A DNA stretch of 64,000 nucleotides, from assembly GCA_017577365.1 (NCBI GenBank), contig PKRJ01000004.1:1-64000 (forward strand), given 5' to 3'. Shown in pieces: positions 50,822 through 59,864 of the stretch. Numbering within the stretch: the first letter of the stretch is position 1; every line of letters starts with the position of its first letter. The notes under the pieces were generated by a model, which saw only the letters and a program-made list of their open reading frames with translations, made no database searches and was not told the DNA's origin. This stretch comes from Gammaproteobacteria bacterium (GTDB taxonomy: Bacteria; Pseudomonadota; Gammaproteobacteria; Steroidobacterales; Rariloculaceae). A program made the position numbers and the translations under genes.

Positions 50822-51823
50822 TCACGGCGCGATCGCCGCGGGCAACGGCCAGTTGCCGTCGTAAGGCGGCCAATTCGGCACCGCGAGCTCCGGCGGCGGA
50901 TAGAACATCGCCGTGTAGATCGTGCGAATGCGATGTTTGTCGACGAAGAACCATTCGCTGAAGACGTTCCGCGGCGTCGGCGATCCCGGACGGCGAACGA
51001 ACACGCCGAACGCGAGCACCGCCTGCGCCTCCTCGTCGACGAGCGGTATGCGCCGAGCCGTGACCATCTGCAGGTTGAAGTTCTCGAGGCCCGTGATGCA
51101 ATCCCAGCTCGACGGGTCCGGGGCATTCGGGATCGCCGGCGGCCCCGACGGGCGCGCCTGGCGGGGCATTTCGAGCGGCGGCAGGAACCGGCCCGCGGGG
51201 GCCGGCGTGCCGTTCTCGACGCGTCCGCAGCCCGGATGCACGAGCGCGACCGACGGATCGTGCGACGTGATCGCGTCGAAGTAACTGTCGACGATCCGGA
51301 TCAGCGTCGCGCGGTCGGCCCGCTCTCCGGGCGGCACGACGCGCTGCGGCGGCGGGTTCTGGCGCAGATATTCGGGGTTGTAGCGGTTCGCCGGCGGCGC
51401 CCCCGGCTCGCGCGGGCCGCTCATGCCCGGATCGTTCTCGCGCGCGATATACCATTCCGCCTCGGTGAGCTCGCGCTTCTCGACGCGCACGCGCACCGTG
51501 ACGACCGCGGGCTCGTCGCCCTCCATCACGATGCCGTAATACCCCGCCTGACCGGTGACGGGATCGTAGTAGCGCCGGTCGACGTCGCCGAGCGCGGTCA
51601 CCGTTCTCCACACGCCGCGGCCCGGCGCGACGTTGATCGCGTTCTCGGTCTGACGAAAGCCGATCACGAGCGGTGCTCGAGTCGGGTCGCCCGCGATCAC
51701 CGCATTCAGATAACGATCGAGCATCGTGCGCAGACACTCGCGGTCGCAGTCGGCTTGCGCGTGGGCCGAGCCCGCCGCGAGCGCGAGCGCGGCGCATAGT
51801 CCGTAGAGCCCTCGTCGAATCAT
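50822..51823 (-). CDS. Secreted tandem NTF2-like protein
   Basis: 333 residues with a Sec signal (cut near AHAQA). Two NTF2-like modules follow, the first beginning CDRECLRTMLDRYLNAVIAGDP (about 25-150) and the second RATLIRIVDSYFDAITSHDP (about 170-320), with a proline-rich linker (about 140-165). The C-terminal part (FVDKHRIRTIYTAMFYPPPELAVPNW) matches that of the 67-residue protein at 28297. No enzymatic residue is obvious. The ATG at 51823 follows GGGGAGGAGAACG. It is upstream of the flavocytochrome genes on the same strand, so it may belong to that operon. Confidence 0.78.
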   Translation of the reverse strand: MIRRGLYGLCAALALAAGSAHAQADCDRECLRTMLDRYLNAVIAGDPTRAPLVIGFRQTENAINVAPGRGVWRTVTALGDVDRRYYDPVTGQAGYYGIVMEGDEPAVVTVRVRVEKRELTEAEWYIARENDPGMSGPREPGAPPANRYNPEYLRQNPPPQRVVPPGERADRATLIRIVDSYFDAITSHDPSVALVHPGCGRVENGTPAPAGRFLPPLEMPRQARPSGPPAIPNAPDPSSWDCITGLENFNLQMVTARRIPLVDEEAQAVLAFGVFVRRPGSPTPRNVFSEWFFVDKHRIRTIYTAMFYPPPELAVPNWPPYDGNWPLPAAIAP

Positions 51824-52050
51824 CGGTCTCGTTCTCCTCCCCAAACGCTACGAATTCCAAGGCTGCAGTGCGCCCCACGAGAGAAGCAGCGCGGCGCATG
51901 CGGCGAATACGAGCGCGACCAGCGTGAAGCGCGCCTTTCGCCAGCCGGACCAGCCGCGGGCGCCGCCGGAGCGGCGGGCAGCAGCGCGACGAGGACCGCG
52001 GCGGCGAACGAATCGCCCGAAACGCCGCCGGTTCTCCCCGACGCGGCTCT

Positions 52051-52653
52051 CTATGAAGCCGTTCGCGACACGCGCGCCAGCACCGGCCGTGCCTCGAGGC
52101 GCGCGACGTAAGCCTCGAATACCGGCCTTCGCTCGATCGTTTTCTGCATCAGGCCCCAGCGTATCTGCGCGCCGACATAAACGTCCGCCGCGCTGAAGCG
52201 CTCGCCGAGCAAGTACGGCCCGGGCGTGAGCGCCGACTCGAGCGCATTCAACGTGTTCTCGTACGTGCCGTAGCCGACCACGCTTTCTTTAACGGCCGGC
52301 CGCGCGAACGCCTTGTCGATGACCGCAGCCTCGAGGCAGCCCGCGGCGAAGAACAGCCATCGGTAATACGTCCCGCGCAGCGGATCGTCACGATCGGGCG
52401 CGAGCCCCGCCTCCGGGAACGCGTCCGCGAGATACGCGCAGATCGCCGGCACCTCCGTGACGACGACGCCGCGATCCACGATCGCCGGGACCTTCCCCAT
52501 CGGGTTGATCGCAAGGTACTCCGGCGACTTGTGCTCGCGCTTCTCGAAGTCGAGGATCTTCGTCTGGTACGGTGCTCCGACCTCCTCGAGCATCCAGTGC
52601 GCGACCTGCCCGCGAGACATCGGATTGGTATAGAAGACGATCGTCTCGGTCAC
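52051..52653 (-). CDS. Glutathione S-transferase family protein
   Basis: 200 residues. The N-terminal thioredoxin-like domain shows IVFYTNPMSRGQVAHWMLEEVG, YLAINPMGKVPAIVD and VTEVPAICAYLADAFP (binding-site V-P and S/E-x-x pattern), and the C-terminal helical domain includes LTPGPYLLGERFSAADVYVGAQIRWGL. Its length fits bacterial GSTs. Substrate unknown. GTG at 52653 chosen because GGAGGG precedes it and it begins at the first strand; an upstream ATG (52692) is in frame but lacks a ribosome site. Confidence 0.9.
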   Translation of the reverse strand: MTETIVFYTNPMSRGQVAHWMLEEVGAPYQTKILDFEKREHKSPEYLAINPMGKVPAIVDRGVVVTEVPAICAYLADAFPEAGLAPDRDDPLRGTYYRWLFFAAGCLEAAVIDKAFARPAVKESVVGYGTYENTLNALESALTPGPYLLGERFSAADVYVGAQIRWGLMQKTIERRPVFEAYVARLEARPVLARVSRTAS

Positions 52654-52725
52654 GGGTTTTACCCTCCGAGAAAGATGATTTCCAGACCTCACGAGCCGTG
52701 CCTCGGCCTGCGCCCGGCCGCTCGC

Positions 52726-54300
52726 CTAGAACTTCAGCACCTTCGCGTAGCTCACGAGCGGTAATGCCTTGAGCTTCGCGAGAATCTCCTCCGGCACCTG
52801 CTCGTCGACGCCGACGATCGCGATCGCTTGCCCGCTCTTCCGGTCGCGGCCGAGATGCAGCGTCGCGATATTGATGCCCGCATCGCCCAGCAGCGAGCCG
52901 AGGGCGCCGATATACCCCGGCCGGTCCTCGTTGCACGTGAACAGCATGATCGGCTCGAAGTCGGCCTGAAGCGCCATGCCCCGCACCTCGACCAGCTTCG
53001 GCTTCCCGCCGATGACCGTCCCCGCGACCCTGCGCCACTCGCCGCCGGTCTGAATCTTCACGCGGATCACGCTGTCGTAGATCGCGGAGGACTCGCGCCG
53101 CGACTCGAGCAGCGCGATGCCGCGCTCTTTCACGATCGCCGGCGCGGATACCATGTTCACGTCCTCGAGCTGGGGCCGCAGGATGCCGGCGAGCACGGCC
53201 GCGATCATCGGCTGCGTGCTCATCGTCGTCACGCTGCCCTCGAGCTCGATCTCGATCGCCTCGAGCCCGGCGTCGGCGACCTGGCCCGCGAACATGCCGA
53301 GCTTGTCCGCGAGATCGACGTAAGGACGAAGGCGCGGCGCCTCCTCGGCGCTGATCGACGGCATGTTCAGCGCGTTGGCGACCGCGCCGGTCAAGAGGAA
53401 ATCGCTCATCTGCTCGGCGATCTGCCGCGCGACGTTCTCCTGCGCCTCGACGGTCGATGCGCCGAGATGCGGCGTCGCGACGAAATTGGGCGCGCCGAAC
53501 AGCACGTTCTCGTACGCGGGCTCGACGGTGAAGACGTCGAACGCCGCGGCTCCGACGTGGCCGCTATCGAGCAGCCGCCGGAGCGCATGCTCGTCGACGA
53601 GCCCGCCGCGCGCGGCGTTGATGATGATCACGCCGCGCTTCGTTCTCGCGAGCGCGCTCTCGGAAAGAATGTTCCGCGTGCTCTCGGTCAGCGGCACGTG
53701 CAGCGAGATCACGTCCGCGCGCTCGAGGAGCTCGTCGAGCTCGACCTTCTCGACGCCGAGCCGCACCGCGCGCTCTTGCGTGAGATAGGGATCGTACGTG
53801 ATCACCTTCATCTTCAGGCCCAGCGCGCGGTCCGCGACGATCGAGCCGATGTTGCCGCAGCCGATCAAGCCGAGCGTCTTCTGGTAGAGCTCGACGCCCA
53901 GGAAGCGGTTCTTCTCCCACTTCCCCGCCTGCGTCGACGCGTCGGCCGCAGTGATCGAGCGCGCGGCGGCGAACATCAGCGCAATCGTGTGCTCGGCGGT
54001 CGTGATCGAGTTGCCGAAAGGCGTGTTCATCACGACGACGCCGGCCGCCGTCGCCGCGGCGACGTCGATGTTGTCGACGCCGATACCGGCGCGGCCGACG
54101 ACCTTGAGCCGCCGGCCGGCCGCGATGACGTCGGCCGTGACTTTCGTCGCCGAGCGCACCGCAAGGCCGTCGTAATGCGGAATGATCTCGATCAGCTCCT
54201 CGCGGCTCAGGCCGGGCCGCACGTCGACGTCGATCCCGCGCGCGGTGAAGACCTCGGCGGCCACCGGGGAAAGCTTGTCGCTGATCAGAACGGAGGTCAT
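52726..54300 (-). CDS. serA: D-3-phosphoglycerate dehydrogenase, long form
   Basis: 524 residues. It contains the substrate domain (1-95 and 290-315), the NAD-binding Rossmann motif GLIGCGNIG near 144-152, NAARGGLVDE, and catalytic GAAAFDVFTVEPA followed by TPHLGASTVEAQ with the His. An ASB intervening domain (about 320-445) and a C-terminal ACT domain (about 450-524, FTCNEDRPGYIGALGSLLGDAGINIATLHLGR) are present. It oxidises 3-phosphoglycerate as the first step of serine synthesis and may be inhibited by serine through the ACT. The start at 54300 gives the family N-terminus MTSVLISDKLSP. Confidence 0.95.
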   Translation of the reverse strand: MTSVLISDKLSPVAAEVFTARGIDVDVRPGLSREELIEIIPHYDGLAVRSATKVTADVIAAGRRLKVVGRAGIGVDNIDVAAATAAGVVVMNTPFGNSITTAEHTIALMFAAARSITAADASTQAGKWEKNRFLGVELYQKTLGLIGCGNIGSIVADRALGLKMKVITYDPYLTQERAVRLGVEKVELDELLERADVISLHVPLTESTRNILSESALARTKRGVIIINAARGGLVDEHALRRLLDSGHVGAAAFDVFTVEPAYENVLFGAPNFVATPHLGASTVEAQENVARQIAEQMSDFLLTGAVANALNMPSISAEEAPRLRPYVDLADKLGMFAGQVADAGLEAIEIELEGSVTTMSTQPMIAAVLAGILRPQLEDVNMVSAPAIVKERGIALLESRRESSAIYDSVIRVKIQTGGEWRRVAGTVIGGKPKLVEVRGMALQADFEPIMLFTCNEDRPGYIGALGSLLGDAGINIATLHLGRDRKSGQAIAIVGVDEQVPEEILAKLKALPLVSYAKVLKF

Positions 54301-54411
54301 CTCGATACCCGAGCGCGTGGGGACGCGGTCGGATAACGGTAACCCGGCGGAGCGGTCTCGCGCCATGGGCCGGGCGCGTGGGGCGAGACGGAAGAGATCG
54401 GCGTCCGGCGT

Positions 54412-56850
54412 CTAGCGATCGACGATTTTCGCGCGCGAGGCCGCGAGCCCGGCGGCCGCGCCAGTGCCCCGGGCTCGGGCCCGCGCGGGCTGCGCCGCGC
54501 GCTCCGCGTCGCGGCCGAGCCTGAGCCACGTCTCGACGATCGAATCCGGATTCAGCGAGAGGCTGTCGATACCTTGCGCGGTCAGCCACTCGGCGAGCTC
54601 CGGATAGTCGGACGGCGCTTGCCCGCAGATGCCGACGTATTTGCCTTGCGCGCGGCACGCGGCGATCGCGAGCGCGAGCAGCCGCTTCACGGCCGGATCC
54701 CTTTCGTCGAACGACGACGCGACGCGCTCGGAATCCCGATCGACGCCGAGCACGAGCTGCGTCATGTCGTTCGAGCCGATCGACATCCCGTCGAAGATCT
54801 CGAGGTACGCGTCGGCGAGGAGCGCATTGGTCGGCAGCTCGCACATCATGACGATCCGCAGCCCGTCGGACCGACGCAGCCCGTTCCGCTCGAGCAGCTC
54901 GACGACGCGGCGTCCCTCGTCGACGCTGCGGACGAACGGCACCATGACCTCGACGTTCGTGAAGCCGTAATCCTTGCGGACTTTCTCGAGCGCGCGGCAT
55001 TCGAGCTCGAAACCCGCACGGAACTCGTCGTCGAGATACCGCGCCGCGCCGCGCAGCCCGAGCATAGGATTCTCCTCGCGCGGCTCGTACTGCGCGCCGC
55101 CGATCAGGTTCGCGTACTCGTTCGACTTGAAATCGGACAGGCGAACGATCACGGGCTTCGGCGCGAAGGCCGCGGCGATCGTCGCGATGCCTTCGGCGAG
55201 CTTGTCGACGAAGAAACGGACGGGGCCGTCGTAGCCCGCCGCGCGCTCGTCGATCAGCGCCCGGGTCGCCTCGTCCTGCCGCTCGTAGTTCACGATCGCG
55301 AGCGGATGCACGCCGATCGCGCGGTTGATGATGAACTCGATCCGCGCGAGACCGACGCCTTCGTTCGGGATCGCCGCCAACGAGAACGCCGCGTCCGGAT
55401 TGCCGACGTTCAGCATCAGCTTGACCGGCAGGCTCGGCAGCTCGCTGATGCCGAGCCTCCGCTGCTCGAACTCGAGCGCGCCGTCGTAGACGTGGCCGAC
55501 GTCGCCTTCGGCGCACGACACGGTGACGGCCGCGCCGTCCGGCACGCGCTCCGTCGCGTCGCCGCAGCCGACGACGGCGGGCACGCCGAGCTCGCGCGCG
55601 ATGATGGCGGCATGACACGTGCGTCCGCCGCGGTTCGTGACGATCGCCGCGGCGCGCTTCATGACCGGCTCCCAGGCGGGATCGGTCATATCGGTGACGA
55701 GAACGTCTCCGTCGTCGAGCGTATGCATCGACGCGAGGTCGCCGATGACGCGCGCCCGCCCGGCGGCGATGCGCTGCCCGACGCTGCGCCCCGTCACGAG
55801 CACCGGTCCGCGCTGCTTGAGCTCGAACCGCACGACGCGCGGCGATGCGCGGCTCTGCACCGTCTCCGGCCGCGCCTGCAGAATCTCGAGCCTCCCGTCG
55901 ATGCCGTCCTTGCCCCACTCGATATCCATGGGGCGGCCGTAATGACGCTCGATGACGAGCGCCTGACGCGCGAGCTCGAGCACCTCGTCGTCGGTCAGCG
56001 AAAATCGCCGCCGCTCCGCGGCGCCGACTTCGACCTCTCTCACCCGCACCGCGCCGTCGCCGTAGACGAGCTTCGTGCGTTTCGTGCCCAGGCGGCGGCG
56101 GATGATCGCTTGCCGCCCGGCCGCGAGCGCGGGCTTGTGCACGTAGAACTCGTCGGGCTCGACGCCGCCCTGCACGAGCAGCTCGCCGAGCCCGTAGCTC
56201 GACGTGATCAGCACGACGTCCGCGAAGCCCGACTCGGGATCGAGCGTGAACATCACGCCCGCGGCACCGACGTCCGTGCGCACCATGCGCTGGATGCCGA
56301 CCGAAAGCGCAACGTCCTCGTGCGCGAAACCGCGATGCGCGCGATACGCGATCGCGCGATCGGTATAGAGCGACGCGTAGACGTGCCGTATACCCGCGAG
56401 GATCGCGTCCAACCCCGCGACGTTCAGCAACGTGTCCTGCTGCCCGGCGAACGACGCGTCGGGCAGGTCCTCGGCGGTCGCAGACGAGCGCACCGCGAAG
56501 CGCTCGTCGTCGTCGCGCGCGAGCCGTCTCAAGCATTGCGCGACGGCCTCCTCGACGGACGCGGGCAGCGGCGCCGCCTCGATCCATTCGCGAATCTCGT
56601 GCGCGCACGAAGAAAGCGCGCGGATATCGTCGACGTCGAGCGTCGCGAGACGCTTACGGATCCTTTCGTCGAGCCCGTCGCGCGCGAGAAACTCGCGAAA
56701 CGCATCCGCCGTCGTCGCGAACCCGTCCGGCACCGAGATGCCGAGCCCCGACAGCTCGCCGATCATCTCGCCGAGCGACGCGTTCTTGCCGCCGACCTGC
56801 GCGGCATCGCGCAGACGGACCTCGGACAGCAAGACGACGTAATTCGGCAT
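54412..56850 (-). CDS. ppsA: Phosphoenolpyruvate synthase
   Basis: 812 residues in the usual three parts: ATP-grasp domain (VQVGGKNASLGEMIGEL and FAVRSSATAEDLPDASFAGQQDT), phosphohistidine domain with His413 in GGRTCHAAIIAREL, and PEP/pyruvate-binding barrel with GICGQAPSDYPE holding the catalytic Cys. It converts pyruvate and ATP to PEP, AMP and phosphate for gluconeogenesis. The start at 56850 gives MPNYVVLLSEV, the family opening. The C-terminus is extended by some 35 alanine- and arginine-rich residues beyond the usual end (RARARGTGAAAGLAAS). Regulator ppsR is not in the window. Confidence 0.95.
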   Translation of the reverse strand: MPNYVVLLSEVRLRDAAQVGGKNASLGEMIGELSGLGISVPDGFATTADAFREFLARDGLDERIRKRLATLDVDDIRALSSCAHEIREWIEAAPLPASVEEAVAQCLRRLARDDDERFAVRSSATAEDLPDASFAGQQDTLLNVAGLDAILAGIRHVYASLYTDRAIAYRAHRGFAHEDVALSVGIQRMVRTDVGAAGVMFTLDPESGFADVVLITSSYGLGELLVQGGVEPDEFYVHKPALAAGRQAIIRRRLGTKRTKLVYGDGAVRVREVEVGAAERRRFSLTDDEVLELARQALVIERHYGRPMDIEWGKDGIDGRLEILQARPETVQSRASPRVVRFELKQRGPVLVTGRSVGQRIAAGRARVIGDLASMHTLDDGDVLVTDMTDPAWEPVMKRAAAIVTNRGGRTCHAAIIARELGVPAVVGCGDATERVPDGAAVTVSCAEGDVGHVYDGALEFEQRRLGISELPSLPVKLMLNVGNPDAAFSLAAIPNEGVGLARIEFIINRAIGVHPLAIVNYERQDEATRALIDERAAGYDGPVRFFVDKLAEGIATIAAAFAPKPVIVRLSDFKSNEYANLIGGAQYEPREENPMLGLRGAARYLDDEFRAGFELECRALEKVRKDYGFTNVEVMVPFVRSVDEGRRVVELLERNGLRRSDGLRIVMMCELPTNALLADAYLEIFDGMSIGSNDMTQLVLGVDRDSERVASSFDERDPAVKRLLALAIAACRAQGKYVGICGQAPSDYPELAEWLTAQGIDSLSLNPDSIVETWLRLGRDAERAAQPARARARGTGAAAGLAASRAKIVDR

Positions 56851-56995
56851 CGGTCGATCGAATCGATGTGCGACTCGTTGCGCCGGGCACCCCACCACGC
56901 CCGGCTCGAGAAATGAGCGTTACACACAGCATCGGCGGGAGAAGCGGAGCGTGTCTACCCGTATGACCCACAACGGGCATCGAAACACGGAGGGA

Positions 56996-57373
56996 TCAGT
57001 TCAAGTCCGCGGCGAATTGCTTCAAGAGCTCGAGCGGCACGATCTCGAGCGCGCGCCGATGCGTGCCTTTCAAGAACACTCGCGGCGCCATGCCGTATCG
57101 ATGCGCCTCGAGCCAACGAGCGGCGCACAGGCACCAGCGATCCCCGGGCTTCAGACCGGGGAAATCGTACTCGGGCCTGGGCGTCGAAAGATCGTTGCCC
57201 CGGAAACGCGAGAACTCGAGAAACTCGCGCGTCACCTCGACGCAAACCGTATGAGAGCCGAAATCGAGATCGCTCGTGTTGCAGCAGCAGTCGCGGAAGA
57301 AGCCGGTGCGCGGGTTCTCGCTGCACACCTCGAGCGGCTCGCCGTAGACGTTGATCGATGGATGCATTTGCAC
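56996..57373 (-). CDS. DUF2237 family protein
   Basis: 125 residues. The family's pattern is nearly complete: NVYGEPLEVCSENPRTGFFRDCCCNT, HTVCVEVTREFLEFSRFRGNDLSTPRPEYDFPGLKPGDRWCLCAARWLEA and THRRALEIVPLELL. The many conserved Cys (C-C-C and WCLC) suggest metal binding, but no activity is known. Small, soluble and probably cytoplasmic. Stop lies 145 bases from the ppsA start, on the same strand. Confidence 0.92.
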   Translation of the reverse strand: MQMHPSINVYGEPLEVCSENPRTGFFRDCCCNTSDLDFGSHTVCVEVTREFLEFSRFRGNDLSTPRPEYDFPGLKPGDRWCLCAARWLEAHRYGMAPRVFLKGTHRRALEIVPLELLKQFAADLN

Positions 57374-57582
57374 GCCGGCGTCTCACCGATTCACGTTTCC
57401 ATGCGTTCACGCAGATTCTGCCCTCGCCGCGCGCTCCATGTCACGCGTGCGAGGACCGTCCGACGCGGACCCGCCGTTGCCGTCGCTCGGAATTGCGGAC
57501 GTTGAGCCTATCGCCGCCGCGATTATGATAGCCGCGCCGCCGCGCCGGCGGTCCGAACGAACGTTTGTTGGAAGGAGCCAGT

Positions 57583-58080
57583 ATGGCCATCGATGTCTAC
57601 GATCAGCTGACGACGTTCACGAAGATGCTCGGGAACCTCGACGCGATCCTGGGGAAGGCGGAGGACGACGCGAAGACGCGCAACATCGATCCGCAGGTCT
57701 TCATTCAAGGGCGTCTCGCGCCCGACATGCTGCCGTTCGTCAAGCAGATCCAGATCGCAACCGACCACGCGAAGGGCGTGGCGAGCCGGCTCTCCGGGCA
57801 AGAGCCTCCGAAATGGGTCGACGACGAGCAGACCTTCGCCGACCTGCACGCGAGGATCGCCAAGACCATCGATCACGTGAAGTCGTTCGAGCCGGAGCAG
57901 TTCGAAGGCTGGGAGGACCGCGACGTCGAGCTCAGGTTCCCGAGCACGACGTTCCGCTTCAAGGGCAAGGACTACCTGATCAACTTCGCCGTGCCGAACT
58001 TCTACTTCCACTACACGACGGCGTATCTGATCCTTCGCCATAACGGCGTGCAGATCGGCAAGCGGGACTATCTCGGCTAA
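57583..58080 (+). CDS. DUF1993 family protein
   Basis: 165 residues. It has the DUF1993 elements: YDQLTTFTKMLGNLDAILGKAEDDA, LAPDMLPFVKQIQIATDHAKG, RLSGQEPPKWVDDEQTFADLHARIAKTIDHV, and NFYFHYTTAYLILRHNGVQIGKRDYLG at the end. The fold is a DinB-like four-helix bundle. Function unknown. GAAGGAG precedes the ATG at 57583. Its stop overlaps, by four bases, the stop of the convergent alpha/beta-hydrolase gene, which ends on the other strand at 58077. Confidence 0.9.
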   Translation: MAIDVYDQLTTFTKMLGNLDAILGKAEDDAKTRNIDPQVFIQGRLAPDMLPFVKQIQIATDHAKGVASRLSGQEPPKWVDDEQTFADLHARIAKTIDHVKSFEPEQFEGWEDRDVELRFPSTTFRFKGKDYLINFAVPNFYFHYTTAYLILRHNGVQIGKRDYLG

Positions 58081-59816
58081 TCGTGCGGCGCGCTTCGCCT
58101 CTTCGCGGCGAAGTGCGCCTTGAGGCGATCGGTGTCGGCCGAAGTCCACGCAGGGGGCTCGGTCAGCGCGATCCACGCGTCGATGTAGTGCTCGGGCGCG
58201 AACTTGTGACCGTACCCGATCGGCGTGATGTCGCCGGCCCGCATGTCGGCGACGACTTGCAGCGTCGTCACGATCGGGATCCAGCGCAGCGCGGGCGTCA
58301 CGTCGGGGCCGCGCGGCGGATCGAGCCATTCGGGCGCGCGATAGAGCATCGCCGGCTCGAAGAACGTGATCGGATCGCTCGCGTATTGAAGGAACACGAT
58401 GCGGATCGGGCCCCAGGGCACGCCCGGCATCTCGAGATGATTGCGCTGGTTCGTGAAGCGGATCACCGTGCCGCCGCGAAAGCGCGGCAGCCAGGCCGGC
58501 GAGCCGGTATCGCGTCGTTTCGTCGCCGAGCGCCACGTCGCGTGGCCGTACGGCGGGCCGCTCCACAGGGCGCCTTGAAAGACGTCGCCGACGACGTCGT
58601 AGATGTCGAACGACGCATCCGAGTTCAACGAGCCGAGACTCAAGCCATGTAGATAAAGCGCCGGCCGTCGGTCGCGCGGCAGCTTCGACCAATGGCCGTA
58701 AACCTTCTCGAAGAGCCTTTCCGCCGTCTCCTCGCCCTGCTCGGGCTCGAACAGCAGCGCGAGCGCGCTTTCGAGATAGGAGTACTGCACCGCGACGCTC
58801 GCGATATCGCCGCGGTGCAGGTACTCGACGGTATCGATCGCCGCGGGATCGACCCAACCCGTGCCGGTCGGCGTGACGATGACGAGCACGGACCGATCGA
58901 ACGCGCCGGTGCGCACGAGCTCCTCGAACGCGAGGCGCGTGCGCTCCTCGACGGTCTCGGCGGAGTTCAAGCCGACGTAGACGCGGATCGGCGTCGAGAC
59001 GTCGTCGCCGAAGAAGGCGCGCAAGTCTTCGCGCGTCGGGCCGGACGAGATGAACGCGCGTCCTTGGCGGCCGAGATCCTGCCAGTCGAGCGGTGATGCG
59101 GGGCTGCCGCTTCGCAGCGGATCGGCGGGCGGCTCGACGTCCGGCTCGATCAGCGCGTCGAGCTGTCGGAACGAGTTGTCTGCCGCGTGCAGCACGGCGC
59201 GAAACAGCACGCCGTCGATCATCGACCAGAAGAGCGCCGCCGCGGCGACGATGGCGACGAGATACGAGACGCGCCGCGGAACGTAACGCGCGAGACTCTT
59301 CGCGACGGCACGATAGGTGAGCTTGAAAAGCCGCGCGACGAGCAGCACGGCCGCGAAGACCGCCGCGGCGATGAGCGCGACGGTGAGAGGGCGCGTGCCT
59401 TCGGCCTCCGGCATTAGCATCAGCGCGCGGATCGAGTTCTGCCAGTCCGAGGCCTTCCATAGGAAGATCGCGGCCGTGGCCGCGCAGGCGCTCCCCGCGG
59501 CGATCCTCGCGAGCCGGCGCCCGCGCCCTTTCGGCCGCGGAAGCTCGAGATAGCGCCACAGGGCATCGGCGAGCACGCCGAGGCCGTAACCGGCCGCCAA
59601 AGACAGCCCGGACACGAGCCCCTGCATCGAAGCGGACCGGGGCAAGAGACTCGGCGTCAGCGAGAGCGCGAAGAGCAGCGTGCCGACGATCATGCCGGAC
59701 GACGAGAGAGCGGCCGGCAGTCGTTCATGGATGCGCACGTTCTCGTCCGATCGGCTCGCTTCCCGCCATCGTAGCCCGGGTCGGCGCGGCACACGCTCGG
59801 TGACGCTACGCAACAC
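58077..59816 (-). CDS. Membrane-anchored alpha/beta-hydrolase (DUF2319-type)
   Basis: Up to 579 residues. The N-terminal third (about 30-190) has four hydrophobic segments (PAALSSSGMIVGTLLFALSL, MQGLVSGLSLAAGYGLGV, LARIAAGSACAATAAIFLW, PLTVALIAAAVFAAVLLV and VSYLVAIVAAAALFWSM). The C-terminal part is a hydrolase-like domain with SVLVIVTPTGTGWVDPAAIDTVEYL, LHGLSLGSLNSD (nucleophile Ser in GLSLGS) and SGPPYGHATW. Members form a large family of membrane proteins of unknown substrate. A GTG at 59738 is a plausible alternative start. Stop overlaps the DUF1993 stop by four bases. Confidence 0.82.
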   Translation of the reverse strand: MLRSVTERVPRRPGLRWREASRSDENVRIHERLPAALSSSGMIVGTLLFALSLTPSLLPRSASMQGLVSGLSLAAGYGLGVLADALWRYLELPRPKGRGRRLARIAAGSACAATAAIFLWKASDWQNSIRALMLMPEAEGTRPLTVALIAAAVFAAVLLVARLFKLTYRAVAKSLARYVPRRVSYLVAIVAAAALFWSMIDGVLFRAVLHAADNSFRQLDALIEPDVEPPADPLRSGSPASPLDWQDLGRQGRAFISSGPTREDLRAFFGDDVSTPIRVYVGLNSAETVEERTRLAFEELVRTGAFDRSVLVIVTPTGTGWVDPAAIDTVEYLHRGDIASVAVQYSYLESALALLFEPEQGEETAERLFEKVYGHWSKLPRDRRPALYLHGLSLGSLNSDASFDIYDVVGDVFQGALWSGPPYGHATWRSATKRRDTGSPAWLPRFRGGTVIRFTNQRNHLEMPGVPWGPIRIVFLQYASDPITFFEPAMLYRAPEWLDPPRGPDVTPALRWIPIVTTLQVVADMRAGDITPIGYGHKFAPEHYIDAWIALTEPPAWTSADTDRLKAHFAAKRRSAPHD

Positions 59817-59864
59817 CGCGTCGCGCGCGGCGCGGGCTCAGTCCGCGAGTGCCAACGAGCGCGG

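Noticed and set aside
53564..56608. 1014-codon minus-strand frame spanning serA and ppsA
   Set aside because: It is out of frame with both SerA and PpsA, which have clear family motifs in their own frames; the long frame is arginine-rich noise.
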